A stretch of DNA of 64,000 nt from Cyclobacteriaceae bacterium YHN15 (GCA_003797895.1 RKQB01000002.1:373354-437353); one strand, 5' to 3'; counted from the stretch's first letter, positions 8,199-19,468 are shown. The notes: a model not told the origin generated them from the sequence alone. A program made the numbers and translations.

Positions 8199-9842
8199 CT
8201 ACTTCTTCATATATGCCTCTCGGGTAGCCTTGAACTCTGAACCTTCTTTCCATTGGGGCCAGGCAGTAATGTTGGATAGTTTTTTACCTACTTGATATAG
8301 TAACTGCACATCACCCAACATGGCTTCATAATCCCACTTTTCAGGATCGTAGTTATCACCGGGTTTGTGGTATACCTGAGTATTGTATTTTTCCTCAAGT
8401 TGTTTTCCATATGCTATTCCCTTTTCTACATGATCCACACCGATACCGAGGTAAAGTGCAGGAACACCGATTTTAGCGAAATTGAAATGGTCAGATCGGT
8501 AATACCAACCGGCAGAAGGGATGGATTCAGATGTGCTATATCTTCCTGTTTTTTCCAGTTCAACATTTAAAATATCTTCCAATTCGGATTGTCCCATTCC
8601 AATGATGGGTACATCTTTCATTTTGCCATAGGGATTTAGTCCGTCCAAATTGATATTGGCCACTGTCTTTTCTTTTGGAAAGATGGGATTTTGAGCATAA
8701 TAAGCCGATCCTAAGAGGCCCTGTTCCTCTGCGGTCACTGTCAAAAACACAACTGACCTTTCTGGTTGTTCGGATTTGAAAGCCTTTGCTAATGCTAAAA
8801 GTGAGGCAGTTCCACTGGCATTGTCCCAAGCACCATTGTAAATACTATCACCCGTTTCATCTGGTGCCCCAATTCCCAAATGGTCCCAATGGGCAGTATA
8901 GATTATATATTGGTCCGGATATTTGCTTCCGGTGATTTTAGCAATAACGTTTTTGGAAACATTATAGTCGGCTTCCACTTCCATAGAAGTACTTGCCGTT
9001 AAGTTCAATGGAATAGCCTGAAAATCTGACTTCTTAGCTTTCTCCAAAAGATCAGTCTCATTCAATCCTGCCAAAGTAAACAACTGACTAGCAACAGGCT
9101 GTGTAATCCATCCCTCAAACATAGCCTGATAGGTAGGCTTGTTTCTGGTATCCAAAGAGAGTCTAGCAGTATTCCAGTTGTTTTGGACGACATTGAAGCC
9201 ATATCCTGCCGGACCACTTTGGTGTATAACCAAAGTTCCCAAGGCACCTTGCTTGGCAGCTTCCTCCATTTTATAAGTCCATCTGCCATAGTAGGTCATA
9301 GTATTACCTCTAAACAAAGAAACATCTTCCAAACCATAACCGGGATCATTTACCAACAATACCACAATTTTCCCCTTAACATCTATGTTTTTATAGTCAT
9401 TCCAACCATATTCCGGTGCTACAATTCCATATCCGGCAAATACCAGTTCCGCATTTTCGATGGTCAATAAGGAATCTGTACGTTGGGTCCAGATTACATA
9501 ATCATCCAATCCCTTTAATGCTAGGGCCAAATCCTTTGACTTGATGTTCATGGAAGATGCAGGCTTTGAAAATATCGAAACCAAAGGTACTTCCTGGAAA
9601 TAACTATCCCCATTACCTGGTTCAATCCCCAAATTACGGTAAGCCTTTTCTAAATACGCAAGCGTTTTTGTCTCCCCTTCGGTAAAAGGTTTTCTCCCCA
9701 TAAATTCATCCGAGGATAATTGCATGATGTAGGATTCCAAATCTTCCTTCTGGATTTGATAAGATTGGTTTTCAGGTGATTTACAGGCCTGGAAGACTAT
9801 CCAAAAGATTAATCCAAACGCCAAATACTTGAGTCTTTGCAT
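8199..9842 (-). CDS. M28-family zinc aminopeptidase, lipoprotein (copy 1)
   Basis: Secreted metallopeptidase of the M28 family with a PA domain insert. The open frame extends to 9932, but the start at 9842 (MQRLKYLAF) puts a proper lipoprotein signal at the N-terminus, ending in lipobox FQAC; the upstream extension is charged and unsuited. The length is then 547 residues. Metal and catalytic residues are visible in order: HWDHLG, DNASG, TAEEQGLLGS, NINLDG and a final His in GVDH. The PA region lies around residues 130-260 (APEYGWNDY). It is a close full-length paralog of the next gene upstream (10128-11780), on the same strand. It probably releases N-terminal residues from peptides at the cell surface. 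Confidence 0.9.
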   Translation of the reverse strand: MQRLKYLAFGLIFWIVFQACKSPENQSYQIQKEDLESYIMQLSSDEFMGRKPFTEGETKTLAYLEKAYRNLGIEPGNGDSYFQEVPLVSIFSKPASSMNIKSKDLALALKGLDDYVIWTQRTDSLLTIENAELVFAGYGIVAPEYGWNDYKNIDVKGKIVVLLVNDPGYGLEDVSLFRGNTMTYYGRWTYKMEEAAKQGALGTLVIHQSGPAGYGFNVVQNNWNTARLSLDTRNKPTYQAMFEGWITQPVASQLFTLAGLNETDLLEKAKKSDFQAIPLNLTASTSMEVEADYNVSKNVIAKITGSKYPDQYIIYTAHWDHLGIGAPDETGDSIYNGAWDNASGTASLLALAKAFKSEQPERSVVFLTVTAEEQGLLGSAYYAQNPIFPKEKTVANINLDGLNPYGKMKDVPIIGMGQSELEDILNVELEKTGRYSTSESIPSAGWYYRSDHFNFAKIGVPALYLGIGVDHVEKGIAYGKQLEEKYNTQVYHKPGDNYDPEKWDYEAMLGDVQLLYQVGKKLSNITAWPQWKEGSEFKATREAYMKK

Positions 9843-9932
9843 ATAAGTATCATTATCAATTACATTTTTGTCTTTTCCAAAACTATCAAATCCTCCCTCT
9901 TTTTTTACCTTAGTTCTTTTATTCATCATCAT

Positions 9933-10127
9933 CCATTCTCTTAGGCTCCCAAACGCTAAGTCCTTTCATCACCAACTCTCTTAGTCTCTTGGTCATTGCC
10001 ATCTCCTACTTTTTACTTTTGACTTTTAATTTGGCTATTTAATCAATCCCTTAATGAAGGCCTAAACACCTTAACTCAATGGTTCCGAATTTCGAAATCC
10101 GAAATCCCACTTTCGAAATCCGAAACC
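9933..10127. repeat. Low-complexity word-repeat spacer
   Basis: Spacer between the two M28 genes. It holds phrase-like short repeats: CTCTTAG(T/G)CTC, TTTTTACTTTTGACTTTTAA, and a run of CGAAATCCGAAATC words near 10088-10125. No ORF or clear promoter was seen. Confidence 0.5.
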
Positions 10128-11780
10128 TTACTTCTTCATATACCCCTCGCGTATGGTTTTGAATTCCGAACCATCTTTCCATTTAGGCCATATTTCACTA
10201 TTAACCAGTCTTTTACCTACATGATATAAAAGCTGTACATCATCTACTGCGCCATTCAGGTTCCACCTTTCAGGATCGTAAGCGTCAGAGGGTTTGTGAT
10301 AATATTTGGCGGTATACTCATCCTGTAACTCTTTGCCATATTCCTTGCCTTTTTCAACATGATCAATGCCTGTTCCGATATATAGGGCAGGAATTCCCAC
10401 CTTTGCAAAATTGAAATGGTCAGACCTGAAATAATAACCTGCTGAAGGGGTTGGTTCCGGTGCGCTGTACCTGCCTACTTTCGACAATTCATCGTTCAGC
10501 AGGTCTTCCAAATCGGATTGGCCCATACCAATCAAAGACACATCCTTCATTTTACCGTAAGGATTGATGCCATCCATGTTGATATTGGCCACTGTTTTTT
10601 CAACAGGATAAACAGGATTTTCCGCATAATAAGCGGATCCCCATAAGCCTTGCTCTTCTGCAGTTACGGAAAGAAATATAACGGTCCTTTCAGGCTGCTT
10701 ATCGGTTTTAAAAGTTTTGGCCAAGGCCAAAAGGGCTGCAGTGCCACTGGCATTGTCCAATGCCCCATTATAAATACTGTCTCCTGATTCATCTGGTTTG
10801 CCTATCCCAAGGTGGTCCCAGTGGGCAGTATAAACGATGTATTCATCAGGTCTTTTGCTGCCGGTGATTTTGGCAATAACATTCTTTGAAATAGCATAGG
10901 TAGCTTCTACTTCCATAGAAGAACTGGCTTTCAGGTTCATCGGAATAGCTTGAAAATCGGGCCTTCTTGCCTGTGCAAGCATTTCCCTTTCATTCAATCC
11001 TGCCATTTCAAACAACTGGTTTGCAATTGGAAGCGTAATCCATCCTTCAAACACCGGGTTATAAATTTCATTCCCTCTCGAATCCAAATAAAGTTTTGGC
11101 GCATTCCAACTATTCTGAATTACATTAAAGCCATAACCGGCGGGAATGGTATTGTGTACGATCAAGGTGCCGAGGGCTCCTTGTCTTGCTGCTTCTTCAA
11201 ATTTATAAGTCCAACGACCATAATAGGTCATGGTATTGCCTTTGAAAAGTGCTTTATCCTCCGTACCAAAACCCGGGTCATTGACCAGCACCATGACTAT
11301 CTTATCTTTGACATCTATGTTTTTGTAATCATTCCAACCATATTCAGGAGCAACGATCCCAAATCCTGCAAACACGATCTCAATATCTTCGAATTTTTGG
11401 TTTTCTTCTGTTCTTTGGGTCCACAAGACATAATCTTTCAATCCATCCAATTCCAGTTCCTGAGAGCCTGATTTAATAATCATTTGATTGGAAGGCCTTG
11501 TGGCTATGGAAACCATGGGCACATCCTGAAAATAACTTTCCCCGTTTCCTGGCTCCAGTCCCATTGCCTTAAATTCATCTTCGAGGTATTTGATCGTGAT
11601 TTTCTCCCCTTCTGTAAATGGCATCCTTCCCATGAAAGCATCGGAAGAAAGGGTAACCAAATGATCCTCCAAGTCTGAAACCTGAAACTGATATGATGCT
11701 GATTCTTTGTTTTGGCATGCCAGAAAACATGTGCCCAAAAGTGCTACTGATAGTAATGATTTCAACTGATTGTAATTCAT
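10128..11780 (-). CDS. M28-family zinc aminopeptidase, lipoprotein (copy 2)
   Basis: Paralog of 8199-9842 with 550 residues and the same architecture. The signal peptide ends in lipobox LACQ, the PA domain carries APEYGWNDY, and the catalytic core has HWDHLG, DNASG, TAEEQGLWGS, NINMDG and GIDH. All zinc ligands expected for M28 are present. The two copies line up from residue 20 to the end with only scattered changes, which indicates a tandem duplication. The ATG at 11780 directly precedes the signal peptide, so no trimming is needed. The product is probably an outer-membrane or periplasmic lipoprotein acting on peptides. Confidence 0.92.
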   Translation of the reverse strand: MNYNQLKSLLSVALLGTCFLACQNKESASYQFQVSDLEDHLVTLSSDAFMGRMPFTEGEKITIKYLEDEFKAMGLEPGNGESYFQDVPMVSIATRPSNQMIIKSGSQELELDGLKDYVLWTQRTEENQKFEDIEIVFAGFGIVAPEYGWNDYKNIDVKDKIVMVLVNDPGFGTEDKALFKGNTMTYYGRWTYKFEEAARQGALGTLIVHNTIPAGYGFNVIQNSWNAPKLYLDSRGNEIYNPVFEGWITLPIANQLFEMAGLNEREMLAQARRPDFQAIPMNLKASSSMEVEATYAISKNVIAKITGSKRPDEYIVYTAHWDHLGIGKPDESGDSIYNGALDNASGTAALLALAKTFKTDKQPERTVIFLSVTAEEQGLWGSAYYAENPVYPVEKTVANINMDGINPYGKMKDVSLIGMGQSDLEDLLNDELSKVGRYSAPEPTPSAGYYFRSDHFNFAKVGIPALYIGTGIDHVEKGKEYGKELQDEYTAKYYHKPSDAYDPERWNLNGAVDDVQLLYHVGKRLVNSEIWPKWKDGSEFKTIREGYMKK

Positions 11781-12121
11781 TAGTAAGACATTTTTTGGGG
11801 GAAGATAGCAATAAATACCTTATGAGTAAACGCTTTAACTAAATGATGAACCTTGGAGTTTGGAGTTTGGATTTTGGACATTAAACCATTAATTAGTTAA
11901 GGTATTAAGGTTTTCATTAAGGAATATTTATCGAACCACAAAAGTCTACCAAGTTCCAAAAAAGTTCTTACACATTCCAGTATCCAGAGCATCTGAACAA
12001 TGGATATTTGGTAATTTGTAATTGATCACTAGCGAATTGGCCATTTTGGATTTTGGACTGAGCTGCTTGGTATTTTGTAATTGATAAGTAGTAATTGAAA
12101 TTTTTTTAATTGTTTTAATTT
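11781..12121. repeat. Intergenic tract with repeated short phrases
   Basis: Divergent intergenic region between the M28 gene and the hydrolase gene. It contains words such as TTGGAGTTTGGAGTTTGG, ATTTTGGA, GGTAATTTGTAATTGAT and GGTATTTTGTAATTGATA, each in near-repeats. The phrase TTTGGAGTTTGGATTTTG recurs near 20803. No gene was recognised. Confidence 0.5.
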
Positions 12122-12129
12122 TACCTTTG
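12122..12129 (+). promoter_or_regulatory. Promoter -7 element of the hydrolase gene
   Basis: TACCTTTG matches the Bacteroidota -7 consensus TAnnTTTG and lies 19 bases before the ATG at 12149. No well-spaced TTTG -33 element was found; the nearest TTG (12095-12097) is 24 bases upstream. Confidence 0.5.
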
Positions 12130-12148
12130 CAATCTAATTTTATTGAAG

Positions 12149-13186
12149 ATGAAAACAGCATTGAAAGTTATAATGGCCCTAGCTATAATTCTTGCAGTGG
12201 TTTATATGTTGGGACCAAAATCAAAAATTCAAAATTTTGGTGGAGAATATCCTACTGTACCTACCAGAATGCTTGAAATTGAAGATTTTATCATGGAAAA
12301 GCAGGATACTACCCAAGGATTGAAGCCGGGTAATAGGGCCAAAATCGTTTGGGCTGATAGCTTGAATAAAAGCAAAACCGCATTTTCGGTAGTCTATATT
12401 CATGGATTTGGAGCCAGTGAAATGGAGGGCAATCCTGTCCACAGGAAAATTGCAGATCATTTCCACGCCAATTTATATTTGGTAAGGTTACCGGAACATG
12501 GAATCGACCGGGAAGATGCCATGAAATACCTTAGCGCACAGAAATTGGTGGATGAAGTTAGGGAGGCTTATATGATTGGAAAAAGTTTAGGAGATTCTGT
12601 GATCGTTGTAGGTACTTCTATGGGAGGTGCACTTTCTCTTATTCTTGCCTCCGAAAGACCGGAAATGAAGGCCTTGATTTTATATTCTCCGGCTATCCGA
12701 GAAGGAGGCGAAGCTTTGGAACAGTTTTTCAGGCCTTGGTCAAAGTTTATAGCAGAAAATTTCGGATTCAAAAAGGGGGTAAATATTATCAATAGAGAGG
12801 GAGATAAAGCCAAATACTGGTCCTCACAATACCATGTAAACGGCTATGAAAGTCTGGCTGTGTTGCTCAGAAGTAAAATGAACGAGGGAACATTCCTAAA
12901 GGTCAAGGTTCCAGTATTACTAGGATACTATTATAAAAATGACCAAGAACAGGATTTTGTAGTTTCTGTTCCCAAAATGTTGGAAATGTATGACCTATTA
13001 GGCACCAAGGACAGCGAAAAAAGAAAAATGGCTTTTCCGGAAACTGGAGACCATGTAATTGCTTCAAATATCACATCCAAAGACTGGGAAGGAGTGCTGA
13101 AAGAAACCATCAATTTCTTGGAGGAAGTAGCAAAAGTACCAGTCTTTACTGAAGAAGATAGCTTAGAATTGAAGGAAGCAGCTTAG
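12149..13186 (+). CDS. Alpha/beta hydrolase, membrane-anchored
   Basis: Serine hydrolase of the alpha/beta fold, 345 residues from the ATG at 12149; an upstream in-frame TTG at 12143 is less likely. An N-terminal hydrophobic helix (residues 7-21) should anchor or export it. The oxyanion region YIHGFGAS lies at 84-90, the nucleophile Ser157 in GTSMGG, and the likely catalytic His in ETGDHVIAS near the C-terminus. It resembles carboxylesterase/lipase-type hydrolases; the substrate is not known. It stands alone behind its own -7 element and faces the DUF1684 gene convergently with a 4-base gap. Confidence 0.87.
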   Translation: MKTALKVIMALAIILAVVYMLGPKSKIQNFGGEYPTVPTRMLEIEDFIMEKQDTTQGLKPGNRAKIVWADSLNKSKTAFSVVYIHGFGASEMEGNPVHRKIADHFHANLYLVRLPEHGIDREDAMKYLSAQKLVDEVREAYMIGKSLGDSVIVVGTSMGGALSLILASERPEMKALILYSPAIREGGEALEQFFRPWSKFIAENFGFKKGVNIINREGDKAKYWSSQYHVNGYESLAVLLRSKMNEGTFLKVKVPVLLGYYYKNDQEQDFVVSVPKMLEMYDLLGTKDSEKRKMAFPETGDHVIASNITSKDWEGVLKETINFLEEVAKVPVFTEEDSLELKEAA

Positions 13187-13190
13187 ATGC

Positions 13191-14090
13191 TCAATGATCC
13201 CCATAATTTTTATGCCCGGCGGTAATCGCTACATCCAATATATTTTGTCTAGGAGGTAGTGGGCAGGTAGCGTGAGGAGTATATACGCATGGCGGGTTAT
13301 AAGCTTTGTTAAAATCAATGATGAGCTTGCCCGAAGCATCTGCTTTTTTCACATACATATACCTTCCTCCGCCGTAGGTCTCCCCCCCACTCGTCTCATC
13401 CGCAAAAATCAAAAAGAGCTCATCGTCTTCTCCTTCTAATGCATCCAATTTATATGTTTTGCCATCAATCTGGAATTCCAGATAACCTGGAGTAGGGTTC
13501 GGTGTGGTCTGCCCGATTACGTTGGTGATGGGAATGGTTTTGGAAGATTCATAAGGAATAAACATGGCTTCAATCCTCCAGTTGAGATCTACGGGATATT
13601 GCTCCACCCCTTCAAAATTCCGAACTGCCCCTGCCTCATAATCCCTCAGCCTTACCCCATAGGCGTCAGCTCTTTTGATGATTAACCAATGAAGGCTTTC
13701 ATAGGATAAAGGCTTGGTAATCTTATTTTCAAAATCAAAAATCAAGGTTTTTCCTTCCACAGCTGTACCTTCACTTTCTACCCCTACCACCTTGGGTTCA
13801 AAATATACCTTCCCTTCCTCCAAAAAAAAGACGCCTAGTTCAGTCGGAAACTCTTCGTTTTCAAATTTAAAAGCCATTGATTCCCCTGAACCAAAACTGT
13901 TCTCTCCTTCTTCTAACCAATACAATCCGATCAGATTTAACCATCCGCTTTCCGATTTAAGGGAAGCCATCTTTTCTGCATGCCATGCCTCAATTTCCAT
14001 TCGGTGTTCCTCTTCTGAAAGGATGTCATTTTTTTGGCAGGAGATTAAAAAAGAAAAAAGAATAAGTGCTATCAGTAGTGGGTTTTTCAT
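13191..14090 (-). CDS. DUF1684-domain lipoprotein
   Basis: A 299-residue lipoprotein of the DUF1684 family, whose function is unknown. The start at 14090 places MKNPLLIALILFSFLISCQ at the N-terminus with lipobox LISC; the frame runs six residues further upstream without benefit. Family landmarks are WLNLIGLYWLEEGENSFGS near residue 50, a PTPGYLEF segment, GGGRYMYV, and the C-terminal YNPPC with PLPP. The Cys- and Pro-rich end is typical. It converges with the hydrolase gene and diverges from the DUF1080 gene. Confidence 0.88.
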   Translation of the reverse strand: MKNPLLIALILFSFLISCQKNDILSEEEHRMEIEAWHAEKMASLKSESGWLNLIGLYWLEEGENSFGSGESMAFKFENEEFPTELGVFFLEEGKVYFEPKVVGVESEGTAVEGKTLIFDFENKITKPLSYESLHWLIIKRADAYGVRLRDYEAGAVRNFEGVEQYPVDLNWRIEAMFIPYESSKTIPITNVIGQTTPNPTPGYLEFQIDGKTYKLDALEGEDDELFLIFADETSGGETYGGGRYMYVKKADASGKLIIDFNKAYNPPCVYTPHATCPLPPRQNILDVAITAGHKNYGDH

Positions 14091-14218
14091 GGGAATTATT
14101 TTAAACAAAGAAAATTAATAAGAATTTTTCATCTGTTTTTGAAAAATACACGAACAACATGTTTTCCAGATAAAAAATCACTTAATTCAAAAGTCAATAC
14201 TGAAAAACCAAAAAATTT

Positions 14219-14980
14219 ATGAAAAAGTACCTCACCTTTCTTATAATTTTCATTTGCTCTCTAACACTATCCTATGGTCAGGTGGGTGTAGGAGCTCAAA
14301 AACCTGCTGATGCCAAAATGTTATTTGATGGCAGCAAGGAAATGCTTCATGCAAAATGGACCTATTGGGAAGGACCCAGGCTGAAAGCTGAACTTCCTAT
14401 CAAATGGGAAATTGTTGCCGATCCGGTAGATAAGGGATTTGCCATGAACAGCAATGACCCGGCAGCCGCGGGAGGCTTGTATGGGGCAGCTGACATAGTC
14501 ACCAAAGAAGAATTCAGAGATTTCAGATTGCACGTTGAATTTTTGATACAAGAAGAAGGAGGTAACTCCGGGGTTTACCTTCAAAACAGGTATGAAATCC
14601 AGATTTTGGATGGGGATTATGGATTACATGGGATAGCCGCCATCATCAATGAACATTTACCCACCCAACAGGCCTATAATGGGGTAGGAAAATGGAATGC
14701 TTATGACATCATGTTTCGGGCTGCACGGTTCAAGGATGGTCAAAAGACGGATAAAGCAAGAGTAACGATCTACTTTAATGGAAAGAAAATCCATGAAGAT
14801 AGGGAGATCACGCAGGTTTGGGGAGGTCCAAATTCAGGAATGGACGGAGGAAATGATGGCGGAAAAGGAATCACTGACCGTCCAGGGGGTATCAAATTGC
14901 AGGCAGAAGGCCATAATGTGCTTTATAGAAATATTTGGATAAAGGAAGTTAATTTGGATAAGATGGGTACTGATTTCTGA
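14219..14980 (+). CDS. DUF1080 (3-keto-disaccharide hydrolase) domain protein
   Basis: Secreted 253-residue protein. A signal peptide (MKKYLTFLIIFICSLTLSYG) is followed by one concanavalin-like DUF1080 domain. Typical landmarks are FDGS near residue 37, FRDFRLHVEFLI, NSGVYLQNRYEIQILD, WNAYDIMFRAARF and the closing GGIKLQAEGHNVLYRNIWIKE. The family includes 3-keto-disaccharide hydrolases and many proteins of unproven role in polysaccharide use. No glycan-degradation cluster surrounds it, so the substrate is unknown. Confidence 0.88.
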   Translation: MKKYLTFLIIFICSLTLSYGQVGVGAQKPADAKMLFDGSKEMLHAKWTYWEGPRLKAELPIKWEIVADPVDKGFAMNSNDPAAAGGLYGAADIVTKEEFRDFRLHVEFLIQEEGGNSGVYLQNRYEIQILDGDYGLHGIAAIINEHLPTQQAYNGVGKWNAYDIMFRAARFKDGQKTDKARVTIYFNGKKIHEDREITQVWGGPNSGMDGGNDGGKGITDRPGGIKLQAEGHNVLYRNIWIKEVNLDKMGTDF

Positions 14981-15014
14981 TCGGCTTATTAGCAGACATT
15001 CATGAAGATTTGTC

Positions 15015-15022
15015 TATCTTTG
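15015..15022 (+). promoter_or_regulatory. Promoter -7 element of the ABC-F gene
   Basis: TATCTTTG fits TAnnTTTG and lies 24 bases before the ATG at 15047. The -33 position carries no good TTTG match. Confidence 0.45.
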
Positions 15023-15040
15023 CCCCTTCAAAAATTATAG

Positions 15041-16660
<1,620 letters not shown>

Positions 16661-16666
16661 AGTTTG

Positions 16667-16780
16667 ATATTTAATGGATATTGGTAGATATTCTATGGAT
16701 ATTATCCTCTAATATTAATTAAAAAGTATAAGGACTAATGTTAAATATCCAATATCAATCAATATCTACAAATATCACAT
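16667..16780. repeat. AT-rich tract of ATATT/GATATT words
   Basis: Tract rich in GATATT, GGATATTGG, TAGATATT and their complements (ATCCAATATCAATCAATATC). It has an overall imperfect inverted-repeat character. Similar wording appears near 58600-58640, so this is probably one dispersed repeat family. Confidence 0.45.
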
Positions 16781-16811
16781 GTCAAGAAATGAACTTTTAA
16801 ATTAATTCCAA

Positions 16812-18215
16812 TTGCTTCTCACAGCAATCATCATATACTTACTGATAACAGTAGCCATAGGTGCCTGGTCGTCCAAATTGGTCAAAAACTCCAATGACTT
16901 TGTTTTGGCAGGCAGGCAATTACCGCTTTTTTTATCAGCCTCTGCCCTATTTGCCACCTGGTTTGGTTCCGAAACCATCTTTGGTGCCTCGTCTGAATAT
17001 CTGGAACATGGATTGCAAGGCGTGATAGAAGATCCCTTTGGAGGGGCACTCTGTTTGATTTTGTTCGGAGTATTCTATCTCAAACCCATGTATAGGATGA
17101 ATGTCCTGACCATTGGAGATGTGTATAAGCAATTGTTCGGAAAGCGGGTGGAGTTTTTTGCATCCATCTTCATGATTCCACCCTATTTCGGTTATGTGGC
17201 TGCCCAATTGGTGGCCTTGGCATTGATATTTTCAACAGTTGCAGACATCAGTATTTCTACAGGAATTGTGATAAGCGCCGGTATTGTTGTATTCTATACT
17301 TTTCTGGGAGGAATGTGGGCCATATCCATAACTGATTTTATTCAGACCACCTTGATTGTAGTAGGCCTGATCTGGGTTGCTGTTTTAGTAGCCCAAAAAG
17401 CAGGCGGGGTAATGCCCATTTTGGCATCAGCTCCAGAAGGTAGCTTTCAGTTCTTTCCGGACGCTAACCCAACTTCCTGGCTTAACTATTTAGGTGCCTG
17501 GATGATCTTGGGTTTGGGAAGTATTCCAAGCCAGGATATCTATCAAAGGGTCATGTCAGCCAAATCTGAAAGAGTCGCTTTGCGGTCTACCTATCTTGCA
17601 GGTGGATTTTATGTGACCATAGGCTTGCTTCCCTTATTTATCGCTCTGGGGGCAAAATTTCTGTATCCTGAAATATACTTGGAAAACAAGCAATTGCTAC
17701 TTCCTGAAATGGTTTTGAGACACAGTGGCATGCATGTTCAGATTTTGTTTTTCGGGGCTCTGATTTCAGCAATTATGAGCACGACTAGTTCAGGCTTGTT
17801 GGCACCTTCAGCCATCATCTCTGAAAACCTTATCCGGCCATATTTTGGGAGCCGGTTGAAGGATAAACATTTCCTATGGATACTCCGCTTCAACATTATA
17901 GCCGTGGCAATGATTGCCACTGTATTGGCGCAATGGAAATCCAATATCTATGAATTGGTGGCAGGTGCATCCATTTTGATGTTGGTTTCATTATTTGTTC
18001 CCCTAACTGCCGGACTATATTGGAAGAAAGCTTCCGAAATGGGGGCTTTGATGTCCTTGGTTTTCGGAATGATAGCATTCCTGGGTTTCTCCTCTTTGGA
18101 TTTACCTTTCTATCCTCACCTTCCGGCTGTACTTATCAGCGCTGCTTCCATGGTGATAGGTTCATTTATATTCCCCATAAAACCAAAAACTAATGTTACC
18201 CTATCCAATAATTAA
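16812..18215 (+). CDS. Sodium:solute symporter (SSS family)
   Basis: Inner-membrane secondary transporter of 467 residues with about a dozen helices across its length. SSS landmarks include FVLAGRQLPLFLSASALFATWFG split around residues 30-52, a GGMWAISITDFIQ motif near 170 and GLGSIPSQDIYQRVMSA near 235. The start is a TTG at 16812: the only nearby ATG (16789) is followed by a stop two codons later, and the TTG places the first helix at the N-terminus. It overlaps the next gene by 23 bases. The substrate (sugar, amino acid, organic acid) cannot be told. Confidence 0.88.
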   Translation: MLLTAIIIYLLITVAIGAWSSKLVKNSNDFVLAGRQLPLFLSASALFATWFGSETIFGASSEYLEHGLQGVIEDPFGGALCLILFGVFYLKPMYRMNVLTIGDVYKQLFGKRVEFFASIFMIPPYFGYVAAQLVALALIFSTVADISISTGIVISAGIVVFYTFLGGMWAISITDFIQTTLIVVGLIWVAVLVAQKAGGVMPILASAPEGSFQFFPDANPTSWLNYLGAWMILGLGSIPSQDIYQRVMSAKSERVALRSTYLAGGFYVTIGLLPLFIALGAKFLYPEIYLENKQLLLPEMVLRHSGMHVQILFFGALISAIMSTTSSGLLAPSAIISENLIRPYFGSRLKDKHFLWILRFNIIAVAMIATVLAQWKSNIYELVAGASILMLVSLFVPLTAGLYWKKASEMGALMSLVFGMIAFLGFSSLDLPFYPHLPAVLISAASMVIGSFIFPIKPKTNVTLSNN

Positions 18216-19374
18216 ACTTCACAAAGGGAAAGAAATTTCTGTTTTCCGTAAACACCACTGGATTTTTTCCGGGGCTATTGCAGAGAAGGAAGAAAGTCTT
18301 CAAAATGGGGATTTGGTTCAGGTTTTCAGTCAAAAAAATGAATTTTTAGCCATAGGTCATTTCCAATATGGATCCATCATGGTCCGCATCATCAGTTTTA
18401 AAGAGGAATTGATCCAAAGTGAATTCTGGATTAAAAAGCTGCAAGATGCCTATCATGTAAGAGAAAGTCTTGGCTTGACCGATAATGATCAAACCAATGT
18501 TTACCGTTTGGTCCATGGAGAAGGAGATGGCCTACCTGGCTTAATTATAGATTTTTATAATGGTACTGCAGTTATCCAAACCCACCATATCGGTATGTTC
18601 AAGCAGGGTAAAGATATCGCTTTGGCTTTGCAAAAAATTTATGGAAAACAACTGCATGCCGTATATGATAAAAGTGCCGAAACCCTACCCAAGAATTCGG
18701 GTGTAGAAAACAGGTTACTATTTGGAACACCTACGACAAATTTGGTCAAAGAATACGGTTGTCAGTATGAAATAGACTGGGAAAAAGGCCAAAAAACAGG
18801 TTTTTTTGTTGACCAAAGAGAGAACAGAAATCTATTGGCCAAGTATAGCAAAGGAAAGAAAGTATTAAATACATTTTGCTATTCAGGAGGTTTTTCCATT
18901 GCGGCTCTAAAAGCCGGTGCAAGTGAGGTTCATTCAGTTGATATTTCTTCAAAGGCCATTGAATTGACGGAAAAGAATGTTGCCTTAAATCCAGGTTTTT
19001 CAGGAAAACACCGGTCTGTGATAGCTGATGTGGTGAAATATATCCGTGAAATAACCGATGATTTTGACATCATTGTACTTGACCCTCCAGCCTTTGCAAA
19101 AAACATTAAATCCCGGCATAATGCAGTTCAGGCCTATAAAAGACTGAATGCCGAAGCGTTGAAAAAAATAAAACCCGGAGGTATCTTGTTTACCTTTTCC
19201 TGCTCTCAGGTCGTAGATAAATTCTTATTTGCCAATACCCTGACTGCTGCTGCAATGGAAACAGGAAGAAGTATTCGTGTTTTACATTATCTCTCCCAAC
19301 CAGGAGACCATCCCATCAATATTTTCCACACAGAATCTGAATATTTAAAAGGACTTGTTTTATATGTGGAATAA
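18193..19374 (+). CDS. rlmI: Class I SAM-dependent rRNA large-subunit methyltransferase (RlmI-like)
   Basis: A 393-residue enzyme with an N-terminal PUA domain (about 1-75, KGKEISVFRKHHWIFSGAI) and a C-terminal Rossmann methyltransferase. The SAM site is LNTFCYSGGFSIAAL (about 223-237), motif IV reads IVLDPPAFAK (about 293-302), and the likely catalytic Cys lies in TFSCSQ (about 333-338). This is the RlmI architecture, which makes m5C1962 in E. coli 23S rRNA; the same position here is assumed. The ATG lies inside the symporter 3' end, a 23-base overlap that suggests co-transcription. Confidence 0.9.
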   Translation: MLPYPIIKLHKGKEISVFRKHHWIFSGAIAEKEESLQNGDLVQVFSQKNEFLAIGHFQYGSIMVRIISFKEELIQSEFWIKKLQDAYHVRESLGLTDNDQTNVYRLVHGEGDGLPGLIIDFYNGTAVIQTHHIGMFKQGKDIALALQKIYGKQLHAVYDKSAETLPKNSGVENRLLFGTPTTNLVKEYGCQYEIDWEKGQKTGFFVDQRENRNLLAKYSKGKKVLNTFCYSGGFSIAALKAGASEVHSVDISSKAIELTEKNVALNPGFSGKHRSVIADVVKYIREITDDFDIIVLDPPAFAKNIKSRHNAVQAYKRLNAEALKKIKPGGILFTFSCSQVVDKFLFANTLTAAAMETGRSIRVLHYLSQPGDHPINIFHTESEYLKGLVLYVE

Positions 19375-19468
19375 ATAAATTTGCCAATCCTTCAAACAAA
19401 GATTTGGAACTTGGGAGTTTATATATCAATTTGTCTTTCTATTCAAAAAACATAAAATCAAATTAAAA

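Noticed and set aside
10950..11471. 173-residue open frame on the plus strand
   Set aside because: It lies wholly antisense to the M28 peptidase gene and its translation has no domain-like pattern.
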